DNA of 43,705 bases from Aquificaceae bacterium (GTDB lineage: Bacteria; Aquificota; Aquificia; Aquificales; Aquificaceae): positions 1-43,705 of the forward strand of contig JANXBA010000002.1 in assembly GCA_025062075.1 (NCBI GenBank), written 5' to 3'. This document shows positions 1-8,134 of the stretch, one piece after another (the stretch's first letter is position 1; each line of letters starts with the position of its first letter). Below the pieces are notes generated by a model. The model ran no database searches and was not told the DNA's origin. It saw nothing but the letters and a program-made list of their open reading frames with translations. A program made the translations under genes and the position numbers.

Positions 1-1776
1 ATGCTCTACTCTTTGCTTTTTGTCATGGGCTACGATATAGGCTTGGAAGACCTCAAAAGCTTCAGACAGCTCCACAGCATAACCCCGGGGCATCCCGAGA
101 ACTTCCTCACCCCAGGCGTGGAAGCCACCACTGGACCCTTAGGTCAAGGCATAGGAAATGCGGTAGGTATGGCTTTGGCGGAAAAGTATCTTTCCAGCTA
201 CTTTAACCGTGATGGTTTTCCTATCATAGACCACTACACTTTTGCCCTTGTGAGCGATGGGGACCTAATGGAAGGCGTCTCGTGCGAAGTAGGACAGCTG
301 GCAGGACACTGGAAGTTAAACAAGCTCATAGTAATCTGGGACAACAACAGAGTTTCCATAGACGGTCCTACATCTCTCTCATGGTCCGAGGATGTTTGCA
401 AGAGGTTCGAAGCCTTTGGCTGGTTTGTCCAACACATAGAGGATGGCTATAACCTTCAGAAAATAGAAGAAGCCATAAGAAAAGCCATAGAACAAAAGGA
501 AAAGCCATCTCTTATCTCCGTGAGAACTCACATAGGCTATGGCTCTCCCAAGCAGGACGATGCCAGCGTTCACGGTGCACCCTTGGGCAGAGAAAATGCC
601 CTGCAGACCAAGAGAAACCTCGGCTGGACAGAGGAAGACTTTTACGTGCCAGAGGAGGTCTATGCATACAGAGAGCAAAAGAGAAGAAAAGGTCAAGAGC
701 TCCAAAAAGAGTGGGAAAGGCTTTTTGATGCTTACAAAGAAAAGTATCCAGAGCTTGCACAGCTTCTTCTAAATTCCTTTAAGAGAGAATGGGGAGAGGA
801 GTATAAAAAGCACATACCCGTCTTTACCGAGCCTATGGCTACTCGTCAGGCGAGCGGTAAGGTGCTAAACGCCATAGCTCCTCATATGCCCCTTCTCTTC
901 GGTGGCTCTGCGGACCTCTCTGAGTCCAACAACACCTACCTACACGGTATGGGCGACTTTTCCTCCGAAAATCCCTTGGGTAGAAACATACACTTCGGCG
1001 TAAGAGAACACGGCATGGGAACAATCCTGAACGGCATGGCTTACCACGGTGGCGTGCTTCCCTACGGGGGGACTTTTCTCGTCTTTTCTGACTACATGAG
1101 GCCTACCATAAGGCTTGCCAGCATGGCCGGACTTCAGGTAATTTATGTCTTCACCCACGACTCTATAGGTCTTGGGGAGGACGGTCCTACCCACCAGCCG
1201 GTGGAACAGCTGAGCTCCCTAAGGCTCATTCCAAACCTCTGGGTTATAAGGCCGGCGGATGCCAACGAGACCGCGGTGGCCTGGGAAATAGCCATAGAGA
1301 GGAAGGAAGGGCCCACGGCGCTGGTGCTCACCAGGCAGAAGTTGCCCCTCATCGACCGCTCTAAGTATCCGCCTGCGCAGAGCATACGCCGGGGGGCTTA
1401 CGTTCTTCTGGACTGCGACGGGCTTCCGGACCTAATACTGCTGGCCAGCGGTTCAGAGGTTCACCCCACCCTGAAGGTGGGCCACTTGCTCGCAGAGCAA
1501 GGCCTAAAGGTAAGGGTCATAAATGTGGCCAGTTTTGAGCTCTTTCAGGAGCAAGAAGAGAGCTACCAGACTCAGCTTTTACCTCCGCAGGTGAGGAGGA
1601 GGGTAGCCGTAGAAGCGGGCAGGGGCATGTGCTGGCACAGGTACGTGGGCCCGGAGGGGCTTATCATCAGCCTAGAGACCTACGGCAAGTCCGCACCCGG
1701 GGAGGAGCTCATGGAGCACTTCGGCTTCAGCGCGGAGCGGGTAGAGAGGAGAGTCAGAGAGTTCTACCAACTCTAA
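1..1776 (+). CDS. tkt: Transketolase, 5'-truncated by the window edge
   Basis: Translation contains transketolase motifs (GPLGQGIGNAVGMALAEKYL, VSDGDLMEG, FGVREHGMG, THDSIGLGEDGPTHQPVEQL); N-terminal part lies outside the window. Confidence 0.97.
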   Translation: MLYSLLFVMGYDIGLEDLKSFRQLHSITPGHPENFLTPGVEATTGPLGQGIGNAVGMALAEKYLSSYFNRDGFPIIDHYTFALVSDGDLMEGVSCEVGQLAGHWKLNKLIVIWDNNRVSIDGPTSLSWSEDVCKRFEAFGWFVQHIEDGYNLQKIEEAIRKAIEQKEKPSLISVRTHIGYGSPKQDDASVHGAPLGRENALQTKRNLGWTEEDFYVPEEVYAYREQKRRKGQELQKEWERLFDAYKEKYPELAQLLLNSFKREWGEEYKKHIPVFTEPMATRQASGKVLNAIAPHMPLLFGGSADLSESNNTYLHGMGDFSSENPLGRNIHFGVREHGMGTILNGMAYHGGVLPYGGTFLVFSDYMRPTIRLASMAGLQVIYVFTHDSIGLGEDGPTHQPVEQLSSLRLIPNLWVIRPADANETAVAWEIAIERKEGPTALVLTRQKLPLIDRSKYPPAQSIRRGAYVLLDCDGLPDLILLASGSEVHPTLKVGHLLAEQGLKVRVINVASFELFQEQEESYQTQLLPPQVRRRVAVEAGRGMCWHRYVGPEGLIISLETYGKSAPGEELMEHFGFSAERVERRVREFYQL

Positions 1777-1927
1777 AGAGGGTTGACTGGAGGACGCTAC
1801 CTGTGTATCTTCTATATACGAGTGCGGACGAAAGCCGCCTGCTGGGGATGTTCGCACCTTAAAAAGGCGGGATACAAATACCCCAGCCCGGCCCTGACCT
1901 CGTAGGGTCTGGAAAAGGAAAGCAACC

Positions 1928-2797
1928 ATGGGATACGCGGTAAGGAGCGTTATACTGCTTGGAGTCCTAACGGGTCTGTTTCTCTTCGTGGGTAACCTGA
2001 TAGCAGGCAAGGTTGGTATGACCATAGCCCTTCTGCTGGCGGGCATCATGAACTTCCTAGCCTACTGGTTCTCCGACAAAATCGTCTTGGCCATGTACGG
2101 TGCTCGGGAGATACCCTACGAAGAGGCGCCTTGGCTTCACAGGATGGTGGAAGAGCTGGCAAATCGGGCAAACATACCCAAGCCCAGAATCTATCTGGTG
2201 CCCATGGAACAGCCTAACGCCTTTGCCACGGGCAGAGGTCCTTCCAACGGGGCGGTGGCAGTCACTTCAGGTATCCTGCACCTCCTCAACGAGCGTGAGC
2301 TGAGGGGCGTGCTTGCCCACGAGATAGGTCATATAAAGAACAGGGACGTGCTGGTGGCCACCATGGCAGCCACCATAGCCGGGGCCATCTCCTACCTGGT
2401 GAACATGCTCCAGTTTTCCATGCTCTTCGGCAACAAAGAGGAAGAGAACAACAACAATCCCCTGTCTCTCGTAGCCAGCATAGCCATGATAATCATCACG
2501 CCCATCGTGGCCACCATCATACAGATGGCCATATCCCGCTCCAGGGAGTACATGGCGGACGAGACAGGTGCAAGAATCAGCGGAGACCCCGAGGCCCTTG
2601 CCAGCGCCTTGGAAAAGATACACAACTATGTTTACGAGATACCTACGCAGGTCAACCAGGGCACCGCTCACCTGTTTATAGAGAACCCTCTCTCTGGCCA
2701 CGGCATATGGGAGCTCTTTTCTACACACCCCTCCACGGAGAAGAGAATACAAAGGCTCAGAGAACTGGCCAGAAGCATGGGCACTTATGCCTACTGA
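1928..2797 (+). CDS. htpX: HtpX-family membrane zinc metalloprotease (M48)
   Basis: HEIGH zinc motif in VLAHEIGHIKNRD, N-terminal TM segments, SREYMADETGA motif. Confidence 0.95.
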   Translation: MGYAVRSVILLGVLTGLFLFVGNLIAGKVGMTIALLLAGIMNFLAYWFSDKIVLAMYGAREIPYEEAPWLHRMVEELANRANIPKPRIYLVPMEQPNAFATGRGPSNGAVAVTSGILHLLNERELRGVLAHEIGHIKNRDVLVATMAATIAGAISYLVNMLQFSMLFGNKEEENNNNPLSLVASIAMIIITPIVATIIQMAISRSREYMADETGARISGDPEALASALEKIHNYVYEIPTQVNQGTAHLFIENPLSGHGIWELFSTHPSTEKRIQRLRELARSMGTYAY

Positions 2798-3177
2798 GAC
2801 AAGACGTGCCTGTCTGGAACCACGCAGAGGAACTCCCCCTCTGCTATCCTCTCCCCGTCTCTTTTCACTTCCACCACCACCCAGCGCTTTTTTCCTTCCG
2901 CCCTCGTAAGCCTGCCCTCCGCCCAGAGCTCTTGTCCTACTACCACGGGCTTGAGAAACCTTACACTCGCCTGGGCAAGCACCACCGTAGGCTCGTTTAC
3001 TACAGCCATGGCGCAGAAGTCCGCCAGTGAGAAGATGAAACCCCCGTGAACCAACCCTTCCTCGTCCGCACGCATGCACTCAAGAGTTTTTAGTCTTAGT
3101 TTTGCGTAGCCCTGAGAGAGCTCTACCACCTGACCGCACAGAGAGGTATCAATCCTCTGGTGAGTCCTTAACAGCAC
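2791..3177 (-). CDS. Hotdog-fold thioesterase (PaaI-like)
   Basis: 128 aa; GLVHGGFIFSLADFCAMAVVNEP hotdog helix; overlaps the htpX 3' end convergently. Confidence 0.8.
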   Translation of the reverse strand: MLLRTHQRIDTSLCGQVVELSQGYAKLRLKTLECMRADEEGLVHGGFIFSLADFCAMAVVNEPTVVLAQASVRFLKPVVVGQELWAEGRLTRAEGKKRWVVVEVKRDGERIAEGEFLCVVPDRHVLSQ

Positions 3178-3763
3178 GGACGAACTCCTCCATCTTTCTG
3201 TGGTCCTTTATGCCAGGGCTCTGTTCTATTCCTGAGGACACGTCCACGCAGTAGGGCCTTACGCGTAGGAGAGCTTCTTTCACGTTGCTCGGGTTCAGGC
3301 CTCCTGCCAGAAACACTCTGAAGCCCTCTTCTACCAGCGCCTTAGCCCTGTACCAGTCCGCCCGTTTGCCACTTCCACCGTAGAGCTCCGAGCACGCATC
3401 CAGAAGAAGCCCGTGGACCCTTTTCCAGCATGCGGGAATCTCCAAGTGAGGGCAGGTTCTAAAGGCTTTTATCACTCTTTCAAGGTCCACCTTCTGCGCC
3501 AATGAGCAGTCTTCGTCGCCGTGGAGCTGGACCAGGTCAAAGCCCAGCTCAAAGGCCTCTTCAACCTCTCCCGGGCTGGGGTTTACCATCACTGCCACCT
3601 TCTTGACCTTCCCACCTACTTTTAGGAGTTCCTCTAGCCCCTTCTTGGGCACGTACCTAGGGCTTTTATGGTATAGCACTATGCCCACGTAGTCAACTCC
3701 TAGCTCCACCGCCCTTTGAACGTCCTCGCCTCTAGTAAAACCGCACAGCTTGACGCGGACCAT
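3149..3763 (-). CDS. trpF: Phosphoribosylanthranilate isomerase
   Basis: VKLCGFTRGEDVQRAVELGVDYVGIV; FLAGGLNPSNV; VDVSSGIEQSPGIKD. Confidence 0.96.
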   Translation of the reverse strand: MVRVKLCGFTRGEDVQRAVELGVDYVGIVLYHKSPRYVPKKGLEELLKVGGKVKKVAVMVNPSPGEVEEAFELGFDLVQLHGDEDCSLAQKVDLERVIKAFRTCPHLEIPACWKRVHGLLLDACSELYGGSGKRADWYRAKALVEEGFRVFLAGGLNPSNVKEALLRVRPYCVDVSSGIEQSPGIKDHRKMEEFVRAVKDSPED

Positions 3764-3793
3764 GAAGGGACTCCTACTGATATAATACGTAAG

Positions 3794-4006
3794 ATGAAGG
3801 TAAAAGTGCTCATAATGCCCAGAAAGGGCCTGCTGGACCCTGAAGGTAGGGCGGTCAAGGAGATGCTCTTAGAGGAAGGGTTTCCAGTCAGAGAAGTAAA
3901 GGTGGGCAAGGTGGTGGAGCTGGAAGTGGAAGAGACGGCAGACGTAAAGACCATAGCGGAGAAGTATCTTGTCAACCCCCTGGTGGAAGAGTATCAGATA
4001 GAATGA
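3794..4006 (+). CDS. purS: Phosphoribosylformylglycinamidine synthase subunit PurS
   Basis: Internal ATG at 3794 gives MKVKVLIMPRKGLLDPEGRAVKEMLLEEGF, typical PurS; the ORF track start at 3716 is too early. Confidence 0.93.
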   Translation: MKVKVLIMPRKGLLDPEGRAVKEMLLEEGFPVREVKVGKVVELEVEETADVKTIAEKYLVNPLVEEYQIE

Positions 4007-4683
4007 AGTTTGCGGTCTGCGTCTTCCCGGGCTCTAACTGCGACTACGACACTTACTACGTGCTGAGAGACTTGCTTGGGCAGGAGGTGAGCTTTGTGGA
4101 CTACCAGAGGCGCTCCTTGCAAGGCTTTGACTGCGTGGTCATACCTGGGGGCTTCTCCTTTGGAGACTACCTGAGAGCCGGCGTGCTGGCCAGTAAGACC
4201 CCGCTCGGTCAGGCTCTTGTGGACTTTGCCCAAAAGGGCGGGCTAATTCTCGGCATATGCAACGGCTTTCAAGTGCTTACCGAGCTCCATCTGCTACCGG
4301 GAGCTCTGTTAAAGAACAGGGACCTTAACTTCCTCTGCACGGACGTGTACCTGAGAGTGGAGAACAACTCCTTGCCTTTTACCAGAAGTTTTGAGAAGGG
4401 GGAGGTCATAAGGTTGCCAATCGCCCACGGAGAGGGAAGGTATTACGTCCCAGAAGAGGAACTCCGAAGAATGGAAGAGAGGGGTCAGGTGGTCCTGCGC
4501 TACTGCAGTCAGGAAGGCAAGGTAGAGGAGGCTTTCAACCCCAACGGTTCTGTGGGCAACGTGGCAGGGGTGTGCAACCGGGAGGGAAACGTCTTTGGTC
4601 TGATGCCTCACCCTGAGAGGGCCTGCGAAGACCTTCTCGGCTACAGGGACGGCATACTCCTGTGGCATTCTCTCATCACGTAG
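4003..4683 (+). CDS. purQ: Phosphoribosylformylglycinamidine synthase subunit PurQ (glutaminase)
   Basis: FPGSNCDYD, GGFSFGDYLRAG, GICNGFQVL, LMPHPERA; ATGA overlap with purS. Confidence 0.97.
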   Translation: MKFAVCVFPGSNCDYDTYYVLRDLLGQEVSFVDYQRRSLQGFDCVVIPGGFSFGDYLRAGVLASKTPLGQALVDFAQKGGLILGICNGFQVLTELHLLPGALLKNRDLNFLCTDVYLRVENNSLPFTRSFEKGEVIRLPIAHGEGRYYVPEEELRRMEERGQVVLRYCSQEGKVEEAFNPNGSVGNVAGVCNREGNVFGLMPHPERACEDLLGYRDGILLWHSLIT

Positions 4684-4698
4684 GACTATAATTTAGCT

Positions 4699-6249
4699 AT
4701 GAAACTCTCTAACGAGTTCAAGGTTGGTCTTCTCGTTTTGCTGTTCTCTCTCGGTTTTGCCTTTCTCGTCCTTACCTTTGGGGAAGTTCCCTTCTTAGGC
4801 CCCAAGGGGAAGACCTACAGAGTATTCTTTGATGACGTGGCGGGGCTTGGGGTGGGTGCGGAGGTAAGGGTGGCGGGCATAAGGAGCGGTAGAGTTAAGT
4901 CCGTCTCCCTCAAGGAGGGAAAGGTAGAAGTGGTCTTTGAGCTGGAAAAAGATGCGGTCCTGTACCGGGATGCGGTGGCGGAGATAGGGACCTTGGGGCT
5001 TATGGGAGACAAGTACTTAAACCTCCACCCGGGCACGCCTGCCTCGGGCGTTTTGGAGGAGGGGGGCACAGTCCAGAGGTCTTTGGGCTATGCGGACACG
5101 GACAGGCTGGTGAAGGAAATAACGCAGGCCTCGGAGAGAGTTAGGCTTCTGGCAGAGACCCTTCAGATAATTCTCTCAGAAAACAGGGAAGACATAAGGA
5201 TGCTGGTGAAGAACCTCCAGGAGCTCAGCTACACGCTTAACTTGATAGCTCAAGAAAACAGAGAATCTCTCAAAGGGGCGGTGCACAACGTAAACCTGCT
5301 GGCCTACAACTTAAACAGAAGCCTGCCCAAGACTATAGAGAGCATAGACAGGCTGGCAAGGAGTTTGGAGCAGGTGACCTCAGAAAACAGACAGGAGCTC
5401 AAGGAAACTGTGACCAACTTAAGAGACCTGAGCAGGGAACTCAAGACTACTCTTCCGGAGCTCTCTCGCAATCTCAACGCCATACTAACAGAAAACAGGC
5501 AGGACATAAGGACGACCACCAGCAACCTCTCGGAGTTGAGCAGGTCCTTAAGAGACAGCTCAGAGAGGCTCAACCGCATCTTGGCCCACGTAGAGCGGGG
5601 AGAGGGTACCATAGGCAAGCTCATAAAAGAGGAGGACCTCTACAGGAATCTCTCCACGGGGCTGGGCGTTTTGGCCAAGGCAGGGCAGGTGGCGGAGAGG
5701 ACCAACCTTTACGTAAGCTTTAGGGGAGAGCTCTACAGGGCAGGAGATTCCAAGGGCATTCTGTCCGTCAAACTCCAACCAGACGGGGAGAAATACTACC
5801 TCCTGGAAGTGGTAGGAGACTCAAGGGGAAGGGTCTACAGAGAGGAGTTTCTGCCTAACCAGTACCTCGTAAGAAAGGAATTCAAGCCTGAGCTTACCTT
5901 GCAGTACGCTCGTACGTTTCCCGTGCCCGGCGGTAAGGAGCTCACCTTCAGGGGCGGGCTGAAGGAGTCCACCGGCGGGGTGGGCACGGACCTTGTCCTT
6001 TCTGACAGGCTCTACCTCTACTCGGACCTGTGGGACTTTGGCAGACGGGACAGACCTCAGGACAAAGACCTAAAGCCCAACCTTCAGGTAGGCGTGCACT
6101 ACAGGGTAAGGGGCCCTCTTTACGTAAGGGTGGGGGGAGACGACTTGCTTAACGCCAAGCTCAGAGGAGCCTTCGGCGGGGTAGGTCTGATGTTTACCGA
6201 CAACGACCTTAAGTACCTTATCGGCAGTCTTAGAGTTCCCTTGCGTTGA
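4699..6249 (+). CDS. mlaD: MCE/MlaD-family protein with long helical region and C-terminal beta-rich domain
   Basis: N-terminal TM anchor (FKVGLLVLLFSLGFAFLVLTFG), MCE domain (VFFDDVAGLGVGAEVRVAGIRSGRVKSV...GLMGDKYLNL), helical stretch with repeated ENR[EQ] motifs, then beta-rich C-terminal about 190 aa. Confidence 0.88.
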   Translation: MKLSNEFKVGLLVLLFSLGFAFLVLTFGEVPFLGPKGKTYRVFFDDVAGLGVGAEVRVAGIRSGRVKSVSLKEGKVEVVFELEKDAVLYRDAVAEIGTLGLMGDKYLNLHPGTPASGVLEEGGTVQRSLGYADTDRLVKEITQASERVRLLAETLQIILSENREDIRMLVKNLQELSYTLNLIAQENRESLKGAVHNVNLLAYNLNRSLPKTIESIDRLARSLEQVTSENRQELKETVTNLRDLSRELKTTLPELSRNLNAILTENRQDIRTTTSNLSELSRSLRDSSERLNRILAHVERGEGTIGKLIKEEDLYRNLSTGLGVLAKAGQVAERTNLYVSFRGELYRAGDSKGILSVKLQPDGEKYYLLEVVGDSRGRVYREEFLPNQYLVRKEFKPELTLQYARTFPVPGGKELTFRGGLKESTGGVGTDLVLSDRLYLYSDLWDFGRRDRPQDKDLKPNLQVGVHYRVRGPLYVRVGGDDLLNAKLRGAFGGVGLMFTDNDLKYLIGSLRVPLR

Positions 6250-6278
6250 GATGAGCGGACATAAATTTATGTTAAACC

Positions 6279-7355
6279 ATGTATGAGGCGCACATCTACA
6301 GACTCTACAGGGTAAACTTAAACTTGGGCAAAGAAGAGAGCCTTCTTGTTTTCACCGATACTGAGAAGGACTACTTGGCGGAGCTCTTGGAGGAGTTCGT
6401 GGCGGTAGGAGAAGGCGTGGCAGGAAGGGTAAAGCACATTCTGTATACCTCCTTGGGTGCCCACGGCAAGGAACCTCCGGAGGAGGTCTGGAGGCTCACC
6501 TTCGGGGACGAGGCGGTAGACAAGCTGGCGCAGACGGGTCTTTTAGAAAAAGTCCTGCTCAAAGAGGACTACTCGGAGGCGGAAGTCCTTGAAATGTTGC
6601 TCAAGCACGGCAGGGAGGTGCCTCAGGTAGTGGTGGCCTTTCCCTACTACTCTACCACCCACACCTTTTTTAGGAAGGCGTTGACCCAGGGCTTTGGCTG
6701 TAGATACGCCAGCATGCCCCTATTTGAACCAGAAATGTTTACCGGTCCTATGGAGGTGGACTGGAACTCCGTAGCCACCGTAAGTCAAGATGTGGCGGAC
6801 ATACTCTCAGAGGCCCAGTGGGCCCACATAAGGGCGGAGGGGACTGACCTGGAGTTTTCCTTGGAAAACAGGCAGGCGGTGGCGGACACGGGGATTTTTC
6901 ACCACAGAGGGCAATACGGAAACCTCCCTGCGGGAGAGGCCTTTATTGCACCCCTTGAAGACTCCGCCTTCGGACGGCTTACCATCACCTACGCTCCGGA
7001 CAGACCGCTTCGCCAGCCCATAACTCTGCGCTTTAAGGACGGCTCAGTGGAAGAGTTGGAAGGCTTTGAACCCTACAGAGATTATCTGGAAGAGGTCTTT
7101 CAAAGACACGAAGGGGCGCGCAGGGTGGCAGAGTTCGGCGTGGGGACAAACCCCAAGGCCAGAAGGCCGGACAACCTGCTGGAGGCGGAGAAGATACTCG
7201 GCACGGTCCATGTGGCCATAGGCGACAATCACACCTTTGGTGGTACGAACAGGGTACCCTTTCACACCGATTACGTGATATTTGAACCTGAAGTAACGGT
7301 AGGAGGTAAGGGATGGCAAAAGAGGCTTTTAGAGAAAGGCAAGCTCAGGACCTAA
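6279..7355 (+). CDS. M29-family aminopeptidase (thermophilic aminopeptidase)
   Basis: AEFGVGTNPKARRP, EKILGTVHVAIGDNHTFGG, HTDYVI: M29 metallopeptidase signatures. Confidence 0.9.
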   Translation: MYEAHIYRLYRVNLNLGKEESLLVFTDTEKDYLAELLEEFVAVGEGVAGRVKHILYTSLGAHGKEPPEEVWRLTFGDEAVDKLAQTGLLEKVLLKEDYSEAEVLEMLLKHGREVPQVVVAFPYYSTTHTFFRKALTQGFGCRYASMPLFEPEMFTGPMEVDWNSVATVSQDVADILSEAQWAHIRAEGTDLEFSLENRQAVADTGIFHHRGQYGNLPAGEAFIAPLEDSAFGRLTITYAPDRPLRQPITLRFKDGSVEELEGFEPYRDYLEEVFQRHEGARRVAEFGVGTNPKARRPDNLLEAEKILGTVHVAIGDNHTFGGTNRVPFHTDYVIFEPEVTVGGKGWQKRLLEKGKLRT

Positions 7356-8032
7356 AGCTGGAGATGCTCAGAAAGGTTCACCTCTTTGAGGACCTCTCTG
7401 AGGAGGAACTCAAGGACGCCCTAAAGTACATGCAGGTAGGGGAGTTTAAGAGGAACCAGTACCTCTTTTTTGAGGAGGAGGCAGAGCCTGGCGTGCACAT
7501 ACTCGTGGAGGGGCTGGTCAAGCTCCTCAAGGAGACCCACGACGCCCGCATAGTAATCGTCAGGCTCGTGTATCCAAGAGACATCTTTGGCTGGATAGAG
7601 TGGGGGAAAAAAGTCTCCAGAAACACCTACACTGCCAAGGCCATACTGGACAGCAAGACCCTATACATATCCAACAAAGACTTTATAAACCTTTCCATAA
7701 AGCACCCCGCAATAGCGGTAAAGATGACCTGTGAGGCTACCGCCATCTTGCTCCACAGCTACGAGACCCTGAAGAGCATCGCAGGGGGCAAGGTGGAGGA
7801 GCGCATAGCCCGAGCCCTTCTAGAGATAGCGGACCGAATAGGCAAGCAGTACGACGACATGATTGTGATAGATGCGCCCCTTACCAGACTGGACATTGCG
7901 GAGATGACGGGCACCACGGTGGAGACCACCATAAGGGTGATGAGCAAGTGGAAAAAGCAGGGCATAATAAACGCAGAGAGGGGCCACATTGAGATACTGA
8001 GGAGAAGGGACTTAGAAAGACTTGCCATATGA
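7313..8032 (+). CDS. Crp/Fnr-family transcriptional regulator
   Basis: Cyclic-nucleotide-binding-like N-terminus, C-terminal HTH (TRLDIAEMTGTTVETTIRVMSKWKKQGII); AGGAGG upstream of ATG 7313; 43-nt overlap with the M29 gene. Confidence 0.92.
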   Translation: MAKEAFRERQAQDLKLEMLRKVHLFEDLSEEELKDALKYMQVGEFKRNQYLFFEEEAEPGVHILVEGLVKLLKETHDARIVIVRLVYPRDIFGWIEWGKKVSRNTYTAKAILDSKTLYISNKDFINLSIKHPAIAVKMTCEATAILLHSYETLKSIAGGKVEERIARALLEIADRIGKQYDDMIVIDAPLTRLDIAEMTGTTVETTIRVMSKWKKQGIINAERGHIEILRRRDLERLAI

Positions 8033-8102
8033 GCCGGGCGGGAATCGAACCCGCGACCCACGGATTAAAAGTCCGTTGCTCTGCCGACTGAGCTACCGGC
8101 TC
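8030..8102 (-). tRNA. tRNA-Lys (anticodon TTT)
   Basis: Minus strand GAGCCGGTAGCTCAGTCGGCAGAGCAACGGACTTTTAATCCGTGGGTCGCGGGTTCGATTCCCGCCCGGCTCA; 7-bp acceptor stem, T-loop GGTTCGATTCC, anticodon loop CTTTTAA; CCA not encoded. Confidence 0.97.
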
Positions 8103-8134
8103 TGAGACTTTTTATTATACCTACGTGCAAAGGC

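Noticed and set aside
1826-1870. Resemblance of GGACGAAAGCCGCC to the c-di-GMP-I riboswitch GGGACGCAAAGCC motif
   Set aside because: No matching downstream GGTAGGTAGCGGGGTTACCG-type half or correct architecture.
1890-1927. Resemblance of GGGTCTGGAAAAGGAAAGCAACC to SRP (4.5S) RNA domain IV
   Set aside because: Core bases and the partner strand do not match the conserved GGTCAGG...CCGGAAGGAAGCAGCC arrangement.
2267-3079. Long minus-strand ORF (270 aa) antisense to htpX
   Set aside because: Low-complexity Gly/Arg-rich translation opposite well-supported htpX and thioesterase genes; a high-GC shadow ORF.
3750-3786. TTGACG...TATAAT as a classical sigma-70 promoter for purS
   Set aside because: Spacing is 25 nt, too long for a -35/-10 pair; only the -10 element is retained.
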